DNA of 64,000 nt from Chitinimonas sp. BJYL2 (GCF_027257935.1 NZ_JANZKW010000003.1:372001-436000); one strand, 5' to 3'. Counted from the stretch's first letter, positions 1 to 10,430 are shown. The notes: a model not told the origin generated them from the letters alone. Program-made: numbers and translations.

Positions 1-857
1 ATGCCCGCGATGCCCAGGCCGACATCATCGTCTTTGCCGGTGTGCGCTTCATGGCCGAGACCGCCAAGATCCTGAATCCGAACGCCACGGTGATCCTGCC
101 CGATGCGGGTTCGACCTGCTCGCTGGTCACGCAAACCGATATCAAACGCCTTGCCGCCTGGCGTGCCAAGCATGCCGACCATGTGCATGTGAGCTACATC
201 AACAGCTCGGCCGAACACAAGGCGCTGAGCGACTGGATCGTGACCAGCCGCAATGTGGACGACATCATTGCCCACCTGTATGCCCAGGGTAAAAAGGTCA
301 TCTTCTCGCCTGACCGCAATATGGGCGCCTACCTGAACTTCCAGTATGGCTATGACATGCCGCTGTGGTCGGCTGTGTGCGAGGTGCACGACAAATTCAA
401 CGAATCCGCCCTCAATGAAGGCATGGCCGCCGTGGCTGGCGCCAAGTACCTGATTGCCCACCCCGAAAGCCCGCTGCCTGTGCTGAAGAAGGCCGATTAC
501 GTGGGCTCGACCAGCGGCATGCTCAACTGGGTGAAGGCGTTTGACCGCGAACCCGATGCCACGATCTTCGTGGCCACCGAAGACGGCATCCTCTACAACA
601 TGGGCCTGGCCCGGCCCGACCTGAAGATCGTGCAGGCGCCGATCTACGCCGGTTGCCAGTGCAACCAGTGCCCGTACATGAAGATGAACAATGTCGAGCG
701 CGTGCAGCGTGCACAGGCCGGCGAGGGCACGGTGATCGATTACCTGACAACCGAGCAGATGGATGCCGCGCGTCAGCCGATCGAGCGCATGCTGGCGTTC
801 AGCGAGGCGCAGATGCAGGCGGCCAAGTTGGCGCAGCCGGTACCCGTGCCTGCTTGA
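1..857 (+). CDS. nadA: quinolinate synthase NadA (5' end missing)
   Basis: Condenses iminoaspartate with dihydroxyacetone phosphate to quinolinate in de novo NAD synthesis, in the cytoplasm, using a [4Fe-4S] cluster. The window opens inside the gene; the frame is open from base 3 and ends in TGA at 855-857. The three family cluster cysteines are visible in STCSL, AVCEVHDKF and CNQCPYM, together with the HPESP and VGSTSGML motifs. Roughly the first third of the protein lies outside the window. A strong terminator follows, so nadA closes its transcript. The NadM-type gene 4.5 kb downstream acts later in the same cofactor pathway. Confidence 0.97.
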   Translation, partial: ARDAQADIIVFAGVRFMAETAKILNPNATVILPDAGSTCSLVTQTDIKRLAAWRAKHADHVHVSYINSSAEHKALSDWIVTSRNVDDIIAHLYAQGKKVIFSPDRNMGAYLNFQYGYDMPLWSAVCEVHDKFNESALNEGMAAVAGAKYLIAHPESPLPVLKKADYVGSTSGMLNWVKAFDREPDATIFVATEDGILYNMGLARPDLKIVQAPIYAGCQCNQCPYMKMNNVERVQRAQAGEGTVIDYLTTEQMDAARQPIERMLAFSEAQMQAAKLAQPVPVPA

Positions 858-879
858 AGCGGGCCGGGTTGAATCCAGG

Positions 880-903
880 GGGCAGTCAATGACTGCCCTT
901 TTT
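880..903 (+). terminator. intrinsic terminator of nadA
   Basis: Near-perfect inverted repeat GGGCAGTCA / TGACTGCCC (880-888 and 890-898) followed directly by a run of five T. It lies 22 bases after the nadA stop. Confidence 0.9.
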
Positions 904-1140
904 CATGGGCTTTGGGCGCAAAGCATGATCTGTTGGTGGTTGTGATCCAGCAGACCTGTGCGTTGAGAGTAGATATCCGGCGAGAACGGCTTGTGGCAGA
1001 TGGCTTGAGCTGCCTTGTCCCTAAGCGGCATGAATGCTGGCGCGGCTTTACCGCAACACTCTGGCGACGCCGGTGCGAAAAGGCCATCACATCGTGACGG
1101 GCGTGCCGACAATGGCATACCTGAATGCGAAAGATGCGCC
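904..1140 (+). other. 237-bp intergenic region before the sensor kinase
   Basis: No convincing gene on either strand. In-frame start codons upstream of 1141 (TTG 1015, ATG 1030) would add residues of non-family character, so I treat this as untranslated upstream sequence. I found no clear promoter or operator. Confidence 0.5.
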
Positions 1141-4100
1141 ATGTCGCAAGCTGCTTCCGTCGAGAAAGTCCGCCGCCAGTACAACCAGTGGGTCGCGACC
1201 GAGTCCATCGAGGACTACGCCTTGCGCTACTCGCCGGCGAGTTTTCGCAAGTGGTCGCCTGCCGTCTTGGGGGTGACCATGATAGGCACCAACTCGGCGC
1301 TGTCTTACGAGGCGATTGGTGCCTTGCTGCTGCTGGACTTCGGCTTCCAGAATGCAATGTGGGCGCTGTTCCTGACCGCCATCGTGTTATTCGGGGTCAG
1401 TTTCCCGATCTGTCGCTACGCCACCCGCCACAATATCGACATGGACCTGCTGACCCGCGCCGCGGGATTCGGCTATGTGGGGTCCACCTTTACCTCGCTG
1501 ATTTACGCCTCGTTCTGCTTTATCTTCCTGGCCTTTGAATCGGCCATCATGGCGCAGGCGCTGAAGCTGTGTTTCGGCATGCCGCTGTGGCTGGGGTATA
1601 TCGTCTGCTCCTTGGTCGTGTTGCCCATCGTGTTCTACGGGGTGACCTCCATCAATCGTTTTCACAAATGGACACAGCCGCTCTGGCTGGTGCTGCTGGC
1701 GCTGCCCTTTGCCTACGTCCTGTGGCATGAGCCCACCGCGATCAGTGCGATGTCCGGCGTGAAGGGCCAGGTCTCACATAGCAATGCGTTCGACTGGTAC
1801 CACTTCGGCATTGCCGCCGGCATCGCTTTCTCGCTGATTGCCCAGATAGGCGAGCAGGTGGACTACCTGCGCTTCATGCCCGAGCGCACCCGCGAGAACC
1901 GCGTCAGCTGGTGGGCAAACATGTTGCTCGGTGGCCCTGGCTGGATTGCCATGGCCTATATCAAGCAGCTGGGCGGGGCCATGCTGGCAGCCCTGGCGGT
2001 CATGTCCGGCATGGCCATTGCCGACGCCAAGGAGCCGGTGCAGTTCTTCAATACCGCCTACCAGTACGTGGTAGCCAATCCCTCGCTGGCACTGCTGCTG
2101 ACCACGCTGTTCGTGGTGGTGTCTGAAATGAAGGTGAATGTCACCAACGCATATTCGGGCTCGCTGTCCTGGTCGAACTTTTTTTCGCGCGTCACCCATT
2201 CGCACCCGGGGCGGGTGGTCTGGTTGCTGTTCAACAGTGCGATTGCCTTGCTGTTGATGGAGCTGGACCTGTTTGCCGCGGTCAACAGCGTACTCGGGCT
2301 GTACTCGAATATCGCGGTCGCCTGGATATGTGCGGTGGTCGCCGATCTCGCCATCAACAAGCCGCTTGGCCTTAGCCCGCCGATTGTCGAGTTCAAGCGC
2401 GCCCATCTGTACAACTTCAACCCGGTGGGCGTGGTCAGCATGTGCCTTGCCTCGCTCGCCTCCATTGTCGCGTTCAGCGGTTTGCTGGGTGCGTATGCCG
2501 AGGCCTATTCCTGGCTCGTGGCTGCTGTGGTTGCCTTTGTATTGTCGCCGCTGGTGGCCTGGTGGACGGATGGCAAGTACTACATCGCCCGCCCAGCCTT
2601 TTACCGGCTGAAGTCGGAAACCCCGGTTGCCTGTGGCGTGTGTACGCAGCATTACCCCGAGCACGACGCGACCTATTGTCCCTTCCATGAAGCCACCATC
2701 TGCTCGCTGTGCTGCACCCTGGAGAGCCAGTGCAAGGACCAGTGCAAGCCGCAAGTGAAGAGCCTGCGTGACCATTACCATGAAGCCGTGGGGCGAGGCC
2801 TGCGCTGGCTGTGGCGGGGCGAGTTGTCGCAGCGCAGCGTGCTGCGTGTGGCCAATTTCGGGCTGATCTGGACGGTGATGCTGGTGTTGTCGGCCGCGAC
2901 CCTGTGGATGACTTTGCCTGCGCTATCGAAGCTGGCTGATCCCGCCATGCAGGCTTTGTTCCAGACCTATGTCTTGCGGGCGTTTTTTGGCTTTGCGGTG
3001 CTGGCCAGCATTGTGACCTGGTGGATCGTGCTGGCGAACGAAAGCCGCGATCTGGCTGAAGAGGAACTGCGTCTGGCCAAGGAGCGCGCTGAAGCGGCAA
3101 CACGGGCCAAGGGTGAATTCCTGGCCAATATGAGCCATGAGATCCGTACCCCCATGAATGCCATCATCGGCCTGTCGTATCTGGCGCTGAAAACCGCGCT
3201 GGACGCCAAGCAGCGTGACTATATCGACAAGGTCCACGGTGCCGCGACCTCGCTCCTGCGCATCATCAATGACATCCTCGATTTCTCGAAGGTGGAAGCC
3301 GGCAAGATGGAGCTGGAGAACACGCCCTTCCTGCTCGACGAGGTGTTCAGCAAGGTGTCCACGGTGACCGTGGGCCGCGCCAATGACAAGGGCCTGGAAT
3401 ATCTGCTGCGCGCGGCACCTGATGTGCCGCAGTGGCTCAATGGCGACCCGCTGCGCTTGGGCCAGGTGTTGATCAACCTGGTCAATAACGCGGTCAAGTT
3501 CACCGAGCAGGGCGAGATTGATGTATCGGTCAGTGTGCAGTCGCGCCAAGACAAGACGGTCACGCTGTACTTCGCCATCCGCGATTCGGGTATCGGCATG
3601 ACCGAAGCCCAGTGCGCCAAGCTGTTCCAACCGTTTACCCAGGCCGACGGTTCGACCACGCGCAAGTACGGCGGCACGGGTCTGGGCCTGACCATCAGCA
3701 AGCGCATCGTCGAGGCCATGGGCGGGGAAATCGGCGTGCGCTCGCAGCCGGGCAAAGGCTCGGTCTTCTACTTCACCGCCACGCTGGATATTGCCGACGC
3801 CGCGCCACAGCCACAGCCCATCGATAACCACCTGCCCATCCAGCGTGCGCTGGTGGTGGACGATAACGCTCTGGCCCGCCAGGTGCTGGTCGATATGCTG
3901 GCAGGGCTGGCTATCGAGGCCGATGCGGTGGATTCGGCGGCCGCAGCCTTGCAGGCTGTTAATACCGCGATCACGCCTTATCCCTTGTTGTTGATCGACT
4001 GCAAGATGCCGGGCATCAACGGTATTGAACTGGCTCGCCAGTTGCGCCTGCGCACCCCGGCGGAGGGTGCGCCCCATATCGTGATGGTGAGCGCCTTTGG

Positions 4101-5262
4101 CGGTGATGATGTGCGCGCCGAAATCGGCCCGTTGCAGCTCGATGGCTTCATCAGCAAGCCGGTTACCCAGTCTTCACTGGTGGATGCTTTGGTTGGTCTG
4201 GGCGGCGGTACGCTGGTCACGGGCGCTACGATTCAGCGTGCCGGTACGCTACTGGCTGGCTTGCGGGTTCTGTTGGTGGAAGACAACGAAATCAACCAGC
4301 AGATCGCCGTTGAACTGATGCAGGAGGCCGGTGCCAGCGTCGTGGTCGCCGGTAATGGCCAAGAGGCGATCAACCATATGCAGGCCGCCGAAACGGGCGC
4401 GGTGCATCTGCTACTGATGGATGTACAGATGCCGGTCATGGACGGTATCGAAGCGACCACCCAACTGCGCACCGACCCACGCTGGACTGATATCCCCATC
4501 ATTGCCATGACCGCGCACGCGATGGAGGAAGAAAAGCAGCGCTGCGAAGCGGCCGGCATGAATGACCATGTGACCAAGCCGATTGATCCGTCCGTGTTCA
4601 TCGGTACGCTGGCTCGCTGGCGTGAACAGCTGGGTATCGAGGGGTCGGCGTCCGAATCCATGCCGGACGCCGCACCACTGGGCGCGGTTGTTCCGATGGC
4701 TATGCCGCCCACTCCGTTAGCGGGGCTGGATATGGCTGACGGGTTGCGCCGTACAGGCGGCAAGATCGAGCGCTATCGAGCGGTCCTGCAAAGCTTTGCC
4801 TCACGCTATGCGGACGCCGGTGCTGACTTGCAGCGGCATCTGGCCGCCGAGGATTTCGACGCAGCTTTTGCTTTGCTGCATACGCTCAAGGGCGTGTCCG
4901 GCAATATTGGCGCGCTGGCGCTTTACGATGCGGCAGGCCAAGCAGAAACGCTGGTGCAGGCGCGGAGGGCGACTGGGGCGGCCTATACGGCCGTGTGTAC
5001 CGCGCTGGCCGAGACCGTGACGGCGATCACCGCCTTGCTGCCCTTGCAGGACAAACCGGTGACAGCCAGTGCCGGGGCCGGCGAAGTGCTGCAGAAGCTC
5101 AGGCGTTTGCTGGAGGATTGCGACGGTGAGGCGCTGGAGTACTGGGATAGCCAGGCGGACTGCCTGCGTGCGGCCCTGCCCGCCGACGTGTTCGAGCGCC
5201 TGGGCGCTGCGGTGGGTCAGTATGATTTCGATGCCGCCTTGGCTGCCTTGCCACCAAACTAA
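1141..5262 (+). CDS. NCS1-type permease fused to a hybrid histidine kinase (HisKA-HATPase-REC-REC-Hpt)
   Basis: Predicted 1373-residue inner-membrane sensor. Residues 1-485 or so read as a nucleobase:cation symporter-1 (CodB/purine-permease-like) transporter with about 12 membrane segments. A cysteine-rich stretch at 498-536 (CGVC, YCPFH, ICSLCC, QCKDQC) follows, then two more membrane helices and a short coiled coil. The kinase core has an H-box with His666, the N-box [11 protein letters not shown] near 780 and the G-boxes DSGIGM and GGTGLGL. Two receivers carry Asp953 and Asp1094. An Hpt domain carries His1247 in [13 protein letters not shown] 1141 is chosen because the permease homology starts there; earlier in-frame starts exist. 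Inferred role: sensing of, or transport-coupled signalling to, a purine/pyrimidine-like solute. No partner regulator is adjacent. Confidence 0.9.
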   Translation: MSQAASVEKVRRQYNQWVATESIEDYALRYSPASFRKWSPAVLGVTMIGTNSALSYEAIGALLLLDFGFQNAMWALFLTAIVLFGVSFPICRYATRHNIDMDLLTRAAGFGYVGSTFTSLIYASFCFIFLAFESAIMAQALKLCFGMPLWLGYIVCSLVVLPIVFYGVTSINRFHKWTQPLWLVLLALPFAYVLWHEPTAISAMSGVKGQVSHSNAFDWYHFGIAAGIAFSLIAQIGEQVDYLRFMPERTRENRVSWWANMLLGGPGWIAMAYIKQLGGAMLAALAVMSGMAIADAKEPVQFFNTAYQYVVANPSLALLLTTLFVVVSEMKVNVTNAYSGSLSWSNFFSRVTHSHPGRVVWLLFNSAIALLLMELDLFAAVNSVLGLYSNIAVAWICAVVADLAINKPLGLSPPIVEFKRAHLYNFNPVGVVSMCLASLASIVAFSGLLGAYAEAYSWLVAAVVAFVLSPLVAWWTDGKYYIARPAFYRLKSETPVACGVCTQHYPEHDATYCPFHEATICSLCCTLESQCKDQCKPQVKSLRDHYHEAVGRGLRWLWRGELSQRSVLRVANFGLIWTVMLVLSAATLWMTLPALSKLADPAMQALFQTYVLRAFFGFAVLASIVTWWIVLANESRDLAEEELRLAKERAEAATRAKGEFLANMSHEIRTPMNAIIGLSYLALKTALDAKQRDYIDKVHGAATSLLRIINDILDFSKVEAGKMELENTPFLLDEVFSKVSTVTVGRANDKGLEYLLRAAPDVPQWLNGDPLRLGQVLINLVNNAVKFTEQGEIDVSVSVQSRQDKTVTLYFAIRDSGIGMTEAQCAKLFQPFTQADGSTTRKYGGTGLGLTISKRIVEAMGGEIGVRSQPGKGSVFYFTATLDIADAAPQPQPIDNHLPIQRALVVDDNALARQVLVDMLAGLAIEADAVDSAAAALQAVNTAITPYPLLLIDCKMPGINGIELARQLRLRTPAEGAPHIVMVSAFGGDDVRAEIGPLQLDGFISKPVTQSSLVDALVGLGGGTLVTGATIQRAGTLLAGLRVLLVEDNEINQQIAVELMQEAGASVVVAGNGQEAINHMQAAETGAVHLLLMDVQMPVMDGIEATTQLRTDPRWTDIPIIAMTAHAMEEEKQRCEAAGMNDHVTKPIDPSVFIGTLARWREQLGIEGSASESMPDAAPLGAVVPMAMPPTPLAGLDMADGLRRTGGKIERYRAVLQSFASRYADAGADLQRHLAAEDFDAAFALLHTLKGVSGNIGALALYDAAGQAETLVQARRATGAAYTAVCTALAETVTAITALLPLQDKPVTASAGAGEVLQKLRRLLEDCDGEALEYWDSQADCLRAALPADVFERLGAAVGQYDFDAALAALPPN

Positions 5263-5310
5263 GCAGATGAAGCGGCACTTGGCCTGAACTACACTTCGCC
5301 TCTTCGATCA

Positions 5311-5327
5311 GGCGGCCTGCGGCCGCC
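5311..5327 (+). other. GC-rich hairpin between kinase gene and nadM
   Basis: GGCGGCC-TGC-GGCCGCC, a perfect 7-bp stem with a 3-base loop, 48 bases after the kinase stop and 29 bases before the nadM start. There is no T-run, so it is not a clear intrinsic terminator. It could be an untranslated-region structure. Confidence 0.4.
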
Positions 5328-5356
5328 GAATCCACTGGGCGAGGCCCGGAATACCC

Positions 5357-6430
5357 ATGCGCGAATTCGACTACCTGATTTTCATCGGCCGCTTCCAGCC
5401 GTTCCACAATGGCCATTTGTGGACCCTGCAACACGCGCTGGAGCGCGCTGACAAGGTTGTTGTGCTGTGTGGCTCGGCACGGCAGGCACGCAACCCCATG
5501 CATCCGTTCACGGTGGAAGACCGCGAGGCCATGGTGCGCTTGGCGCTCAGCGAGGAGCAGCAATCGCGCGTGTTCGTGGTCGGTATTTCGGACCGCATGT
5601 ACAACGATCAGCAGTGGCTGATCGAGGTGCAGAACCTGGTAGACCGGGTGATTGCGGTGGATACGTCCGATGTGGGCAGCCGTCAGGCGCAGTTCCGTAT
5701 CGGCATCGTCGGGCCGCCGCGGGGTGCCAGCAAGGGGAATGCCGAATACCTGGAACTGTTCCCGCAATGGGCACGCGTTGAGGCGCCCGAGCTGCCCGAT
5801 GTGCACGCCTCGCGCATCCGCCATGCGTTTTTCGATCCCGAACGTGAAGGTGGCTGGCCGGCCTGCGCGGCACTGGTGCCCGAGCCCGTGTTCGGCTGGC
5901 TCAATACCTTCCGTGCCAGCGAGACATTCGCCAAGCTGCAGGATGAATACCTGTTCGTGAAGCGTTACCGGCAAAGCTGGGCCGCTGCACCGTATCCGCC
6001 CACGTTTGTCACGGTGGATGCCGTGGTGATCCACTCGGGCCATGTGCTGCTGGTGCGGCGTCGCTCGCAGCCGGGCAAGGGCTTGTGGGCCTTGCCCGGT
6101 GGTTTCGTGAACCCGGACGAGCGCGTCAAGGATGCGGTGATCCGTGAGCTCAAGGAAGAAACCCGCCTCAAGGTGCCTGCACCGGTGCTGGCTGGTTCGG
6201 TGCGCAGCAGCCGCGTGTTCGATCATCCGCAGCGATCCTTGCGTGGCCGCACGATTACCCATGCTTTCCTGATCGAGCTGGCGCCCACCAGTGACGGCCT
6301 GCCGCGCGTGCGCGGCAGTGATGACGCCGATCAGGCCAAGTGGGTGCCCTTGTTCGAGTTCAACCGCATGGAAGAGCAGCTGTTCGAGGACCACTTCTAT
6401 ATCGTCAACTGGTTTCTTGGGCAGGTCTAG
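5357..6430 (+). CDS. nadM: bifunctional NMN adenylyltransferase / Nudix hydrolase (NadM-Nudix)
   Basis: 357 residues. The N-terminal half is a nucleotidyltransferase fold with GRFQPFHNGHL at the phosphate-binding site, making NAD from NMN and ATP in the salvage route. The C-terminal half, from about residue 215, is a Nudix domain with box GGFVNPDE...RELKEETRL, probably hydrolysing ADP-ribose or related sugars. The position usually Gly in the Nudix consensus REUxEExGU is Arg; I recall the same substitution in NadM-type Nudix domains, so I do not read it as inactivation. Length and domain order match the bacterial two-domain family. The start is the first ATG of the conserved N-terminus; no strong ribosome binding site is visible. 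Confidence 0.93.
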   Translation: MREFDYLIFIGRFQPFHNGHLWTLQHALERADKVVVLCGSARQARNPMHPFTVEDREAMVRLALSEEQQSRVFVVGISDRMYNDQQWLIEVQNLVDRVIAVDTSDVGSRQAQFRIGIVGPPRGASKGNAEYLELFPQWARVEAPELPDVHASRIRHAFFDPEREGGWPACAALVPEPVFGWLNTFRASETFAKLQDEYLFVKRYRQSWAAAPYPPTFVTVDAVVIHSGHVLLVRRRSQPGKGLWALPGGFVNPDERVKDAVIRELKEETRLKVPAPVLAGSVRSSRVFDHPQRSLRGRTITHAFLIELAPTSDGLPRVRGSDDADQAKWVPLFEFNRMEEQLFEDHFYIVNWFLGQV

Positions 6431-6513
6431 CCGACCCAAGGCATCAACGGGTTCCTCGGCGAGGTCCGCGCATTCCCGTATTGCCGTTGTGGTGGGGCTT
6501 CTATACTGAAGTC

Positions 6514-7242
6514 ATGAGACAGGGACGGATGTATCTGTGGCGGGGCAGGGCGCTGGTGCTGGGCGTGGATACCGATTCCACACCGCATGCGCACCATGCG
6601 ATTCAGCTGAGCGTGGCGCTGGAAGGCGAGTTCCGGCTGGCCCGCGACGGGGCAGAACTCAAGCCCTGCCGTGCGGCCATCCTGTGGCCCGGCCAGCAGC
6701 ACAAGATTGCCGCCAATGGTGCGCTGATCGCGCATTTGTTCATTGATCCGGCGCAGCGCATTCTGGAGCCTTGGCGCCAACGCCCGCCCGAACCCGTGAT
6801 TGATCCCGGCCTCTGCGAGGCATTGACCGATGCCTGGCAGATCCCGCGTGCCTTGGACTTGTGCGAGCCATTGGTGCAGCAATGGCAGCAAGGCTGGTTG
6901 CCGGGTTTCGAGCGCGCACCCGCGCATGATGCCCGGATCGCTCAGGCGCTGGCGTGGCTGGCGGCTGATCCCGAGCGCGACGCTGCCAGCACGGCTACCG
7001 AGCTGGGGCTGTCGCAACGCCGCTTCAGTCAGTTGTTCAGCCTGCACACGGGTTTACCCCTGCGTCGCTATCTGCTGTGGATGCGCTTGCTCGACGCGGT
7101 GGCACGTCTGGCTACCGGCGCCAACCTGACTACGGCCGCACACCATGCTGGTTTTGCCGATCTGGCCCATATGAGCAGGGTGTTTCATGCCACCTTTGGC
7201 GTTGTTCCCTCTACGCTGAGCCGCATTACCATCGTTGCCTGA
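6514..7242 (+). CDS. AraC-family transcriptional regulator
   Basis: 242 residues. The N-terminal half has a small cupin-like sensor character (HHAIQLSVALEGEF, followed by a WPGQQH strand), and the C-terminus carries the paired helix-turn-helix of AraC/XylS proteins. The first helix-turn-helix lies around AATELGLSQRRFSQLF-like sequence and the second around AAHHAGFADLAHMSRVF, ending in GVVPSTL in place of the usual P-x-x-Y/F-R. ATG 6514 is chosen because upstream in-frame codons show no cupin-like sequence. It probably regulates a nearby or unlinked metabolic gene; no ligand can be named. Confidence 0.85.
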   Translation: MRQGRMYLWRGRALVLGVDTDSTPHAHHAIQLSVALEGEFRLARDGAELKPCRAAILWPGQQHKIAANGALIAHLFIDPAQRILEPWRQRPPEPVIDPGLCEALTDAWQIPRALDLCEPLVQQWQQGWLPGFERAPAHDARIAQALAWLAADPERDAASTATELGLSQRRFSQLFSLHTGLPLRRYLLWMRLLDAVARLATGANLTTAAHHAGFADLAHMSRVFHATFGVVPSTLSRITIVA

Positions 7243-7327
7243 TCGCGCACCATCCGCTGCACAATCGTTCAAGCGTGGCCCTGCCTTGCGCGCTACAGTG
7301 GTTTCCACAAACCAAGAGGAGACCGCC

Positions 7328-7750
7328 ATGAGCGCCATACAAACCCTGTTCGATCGTTACGGCGAGAGCCACCAAAACGCCTTCAACAAGCGGGTGCACT
7401 GGGTGTGCGTGCCGCTGATCACTTTCAGCCTGCTGGGTCTGCTCTGGGCAGCCACACCTTGGCTGGCGCTGGGTTTTGCCGTGTTTGCGCTGGTCTATTA
7501 CATCCGGCTTTCCCTGCCCATTGCGGCAGGCATGTTGCTGGTGGCGGGTGCCATGCTGGTGGTGTTGAGCCAGATGCCGCATGTGCTGGAAATCAGCGTG
7601 CTGATTTTCGTGCTGGCCTGGGTGGGCCAATTTGTGGGCCATAAGGTCGAGGGCAAGAAACCCTCTTTCTTTGATGACATCAAGTTCCTGCTTGTCGGGC
7701 CGGCCTGGCTGCTGGGTTTCATTTATCGCCGCCTGGGCATCGCGTACTGA
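7328..7750 (+). CDS. Mpo1/YGL010w-like membrane protein (DUF962)
   Basis: 140 residues with four hydrophobic segments. The family's conserved His residues are visible: SHQNAFNKRVHWVCVP near the N-terminus and WVGQFVGHKVEGKKPSFF near the C-terminus. In yeast the family member Mpo1 is an Fe(II)-dependent dioxygenase acting in alpha-oxidation of 2-hydroxy fatty acids; a comparable lipid role here is inference only. The start is set by a strong AGAGGAGA ribosome binding site at 7315-7322. The next gene begins one base after the stop, so the two are probably cotranscribed. Confidence 0.85.
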   Translation: MSAIQTLFDRYGESHQNAFNKRVHWVCVPLITFSLLGLLWAATPWLALGFAVFALVYYIRLSLPIAAGMLLVAGAMLVVLSQMPHVLEISVLIFVLAWVGQFVGHKVEGKKPSFFDDIKFLLVGPAWLLGFIYRRLGIAY

Positions 7751-7751
7751 G

Positions 7752-8297
7752 ATGGCACCGCGCACATACCGATTGTCCCGGCGTCGATTGCTGGGCTGGG
7801 GGATGGCCTCGATGGCGCTTGCCACCTTGCCCGTGTACGCAGCAGACCCACCGCTGACCTTGGCAGACATGCGGGCCAGACTCGCGGCCTTGCCCTTGCA
7901 GAACCTGCGCGCTACGGCGGGTGGAATGTCGCCTCAGGTGGCGCTGGTGCACTGTGCGCAGAGTATCGAGTATGCCTTGACGGGCTACCCCCGCCTCAAG
8001 CCGCGCTGGTTCCGGCAGACGCTGGGGCAGAGTGCGGCGCGGGTGTTCCTGTGGCGTAACCGGGTGTCACATGATTTGCACGAGCCCATTCCCGGGGCGC
8101 CGGTAATCGTGGAGGGCGTCGCACTGGCCGGGGCGGTCACCCGTTTGCTCGCGGCGATAGAGACGTTCGAGGCGGCGATACGGGCGGGCAAGCCACTGGC
8201 ACCGCATTTTGCCTATGGCGTGCTGGCGTCGGCAGATTACGACAGGCTACAGGCACTGCACCTGCAAGCGCATCTGGCGGCGCTGCAGGCGGCTTGA
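7752..8297 (+). CDS. DUF1569-family exported protein
   Basis: 181 residues. It begins with a basic Tat-like leader (SRRRLLGWGM) and a hydrophobic stretch ending near ATLPVYAADPP, so it is probably exported. The mature part reads as DUF1569 (LALVHCAQSIEYALTGYP-like His/Cys start, then HDLHEPIPG), a family related in fold to DinB-type helical bundles and of unknown function. The start ATG lies one base after the stop of the DUF962 gene. Its own stop is 6 bases from the end of the convergent GGDEF-EAL gene, leaving no room for a separate terminator. Confidence 0.75.
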   Translation: MAPRTYRLSRRRLLGWGMASMALATLPVYAADPPLTLADMRARLAALPLQNLRATAGGMSPQVALVHCAQSIEYALTGYPRLKPRWFRQTLGQSAARVFLWRNRVSHDLHEPIPGAPVIVEGVALAGAVTRLLAAIETFEAAIRAGKPLAPHFAYGVLASADYDRLQALHLQAHLAALQAA

Positions 8298-8303
8298 CCC
8301 ACC

Positions 8304-10430
8304 TTACCAGCTGCGGCCGCTGGCAATCAGGGCTGTGGCTTCCTCGGCCGGCAAGGGCCGGGCAAAGTAGAAACCCTGGGCAAAGGTGCATTCCAGATCC
8401 CGTAGCACCTGTAGTTGCTCGGCGGTTTCGACGCCTTCCGCAATCACACCCATACCCAGGTTGCGGGCCAGCAGGATGATGGCGCGGACGATCTCGCGGC
8501 TGAAATGATCTTCGGTGATCTGGCGCACGAAAGACCCGTCGATCTTGAGCACGTTCGAGGGGAAACGGTGCAGGTAGGACAGCGATGAATAACCGGTGCC
8601 GAAATCATCCATCAGGATCTGCATGCCACGGGCGCGGATGGATTGCAGCATCGTGATGATGGCATCGGTGCTGTCCATCAAGATGCTCTCGGTGATTTCC
8701 AGCTCCAGCAGGTGCGGCTCGATGCCGGCTTGGGCAATGGCATTGTCGACCTGCGCGACCAGATCGGGCTGATTGAACTGCTTGCCCGAGAGATTGACGC
8801 TGACCCGCAGTACGCGATCAGGAAAGGCCTGTTGCCAGCGGGCGATCTGCTGGGTGGCATCTTCCAGCATTTGCTTGCCGATGGCGTTGATCAGACCGAT
8901 TTCCTCGGCCAGCGGAATGAATTCGGCCGGGCTGACCAGCTTGCCATCGGGCTGCAACCAGCGCACCAGGGCCTCGAACGCCGCGATTTCGCCGGAGTTC
9001 AGGTCGACGATGGGCTGGAAATATGGACGGAACTCGCGCGCCGCCAGCGCCCGGCGCATTTCCTGTTCCATCTTGAGCGCCCGCAGCATGGTGCCCTGCA
9101 TGGTGCGATCAAAGACTTCGAACTTGCCCGCACCGCGTTGCTTGGCGCGGTGCATGGCGGTATCCGCATCGCGGATCATTTCTTCGGGATGGGCATATCC
9201 GCCGCTGGATAGCGCAATGCCGACCCGCGCGCCGGGGTAGATTTCGTGGCCTTCCACGTCAATCGGCTTGCCCAGCTCGGCGAGTATCACTTCCGTCTGC
9301 CGCAGGGCTTCGGTCGGATCGTCGATGCTGTCGAGCAGGATGGCGAATTCATCGCCGCCAAAGCGGGCAACCACATCGCCAGCGCGTTGTATGCGAACGA
9401 GTCGCTCGGCCGTGACACGAAGAATCTGGTCCCCGGTGGCATGGCCGAAGCTGTCGTTGATATACCGGAATCGTTCCAGATTCAGGCACAGCACCGCGCA
9501 GAGATAGTTGGGGTCGCGGGTGGAGTGACCCAGCGCAAACCCCAGAAAATCCGTGAACATGGGGCGGTTGGCCAAGCCGGTCAGGGTATCGTGCAGGGCG
9601 TCATACAGCATCTGCTCTTCGGCCCGCTTGCGCTCATTGATGTCGGTGAGCGAACCAGCCATCCGGTAAGCGCGCCCCGACTCCTTGTCCATCAAGGCCA
9701 TGCCACGGGTGGCCATCCAGATCCAGCTACCGTCACGATGCTGCATGCGGTGCTCGGTCTCGAAGTGCGGGGTCTCGCCACGCAAATGCTGGATCAAGCG
9801 CGCGCGCATGCTGTCGCGTTCATCCGGATGAACCAGGCTCATCCAGATATCGGTGGGTGCATTGACCAGCTCGTCTTCACGGTAGCCGAGCATCGCCTTC
9901 CAGCGCGGCGACAGGTAGAGGGTGTCCTCGCGGATATTCCAGTCCCACAGCCCGTCGTTCGCGCCGCGAATGGCCAGCTCGTAACGTTCCTGGCTTTCTC
10001 TGAGCGCCAGTTCGGCCTGGCGTTTGGCGCGGCGGTTGTCGGTTTCGCGCAGCTCGCGTTCCACCACGCTGGCCAGACGCTTGAGGTGGGATTTGAGTAT
10101 GAAATCGTTGACCCCGGCCTTCATCATCGCCACGGCGGACTCTTCGCCGATGGTGCCGGTAACGACAATGAAAGGGATGATGCGGCCATGCTGCTGGAAG
10201 ATGGCCAGCGCTTCCTGTGCCGAGAAACGCGGCATGGAGTAGTCCGACAGCACCAGGTCCCAGTGCTGTCCCGACAAGGCTGCATGCATGGCATCGGCGC
10301 GATCGACGCGCTGGAAATCCACACTGAATCCTTGGCGCCTCAGCGCCAGGATATTGAGCAGTGCATCGTCTTCGGAGTCGTCGACAACAAGCACCCTCAG
10401 GGCTTGTTTGACCTGGGCCGCGCTATCCAT
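8304..10430 (-). CDS. REC-PAS-GGDEF-EAL cyclic-di-GMP signalling protein
   Basis: 708 residues, soluble. Receiver at about 11-130 with phosphoacceptor Asp63 (VLSDYSMP) and FILKS. PAS/PAC at about 145-275 (DGLWDW, HPDERDSMR, DINERKRAEE). GGDEF is intact at 358-362 with the I-site R-x-x-D five residues before it. EAL is intact at 486-488 with ITES, DDFGTGYSS, KIDGSFV and EGVET. Both a diguanylate cyclase and a phosphodiesterase could be active, and the receiver suggests control by phosphorylation. ATG 10430 starts 6 bases after the stop of the upstream receiver gene; a GTG-type start at 10469 would overlap it by 34 bases. The two genes form an operon. Confidence 0.93.
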   Translation of the reverse strand: MDSAAQVKQALRVLVVDDSEDDALLNILALRRQGFSVDFQRVDRADAMHAALSGQHWDLVLSDYSMPRFSAQEALAIFQQHGRIIPFIVVTGTIGEESAVAMMKAGVNDFILKSHLKRLASVVERELRETDNRRAKRQAELALRESQERYELAIRGANDGLWDWNIREDTLYLSPRWKAMLGYREDELVNAPTDIWMSLVHPDERDSMRARLIQHLRGETPHFETEHRMQHRDGSWIWMATRGMALMDKESGRAYRMAGSLTDINERKRAEEQMLYDALHDTLTGLANRPMFTDFLGFALGHSTRDPNYLCAVLCLNLERFRYINDSFGHATGDQILRVTAERLVRIQRAGDVVARFGGDEFAILLDSIDDPTEALRQTEVILAELGKPIDVEGHEIYPGARVGIALSSGGYAHPEEMIRDADTAMHRAKQRGAGKFEVFDRTMQGTMLRALKMEQEMRRALAAREFRPYFQPIVDLNSGEIAAFEALVRWLQPDGKLVSPAEFIPLAEEIGLINAIGKQMLEDATQQIARWQQAFPDRVLRVSVNLSGKQFNQPDLVAQVDNAIAQAGIEPHLLELEITESILMDSTDAIITMLQSIRARGMQILMDDFGTGYSSLSYLHRFPSNVLKIDGSFVRQITEDHFSREIVRAIILLARNLGMGVIAEGVETAEQLQVLRDLECTFAQGFYFARPLPAEEATALIASGRSW

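Noticed and set aside
420-480. Apparent loss of a cluster cysteine in NadA at HPESP.
   Set aside because: The second ligand is the Cys in AVCEVHDKF, as in E. coli; HPESP is normal for the family.
6100-6180. Arg in place of Gly in the Nudix box of NadM.
   Set aside because: I recall the same residue in NadM-type Nudix domains, so it is not taken as inactivation.
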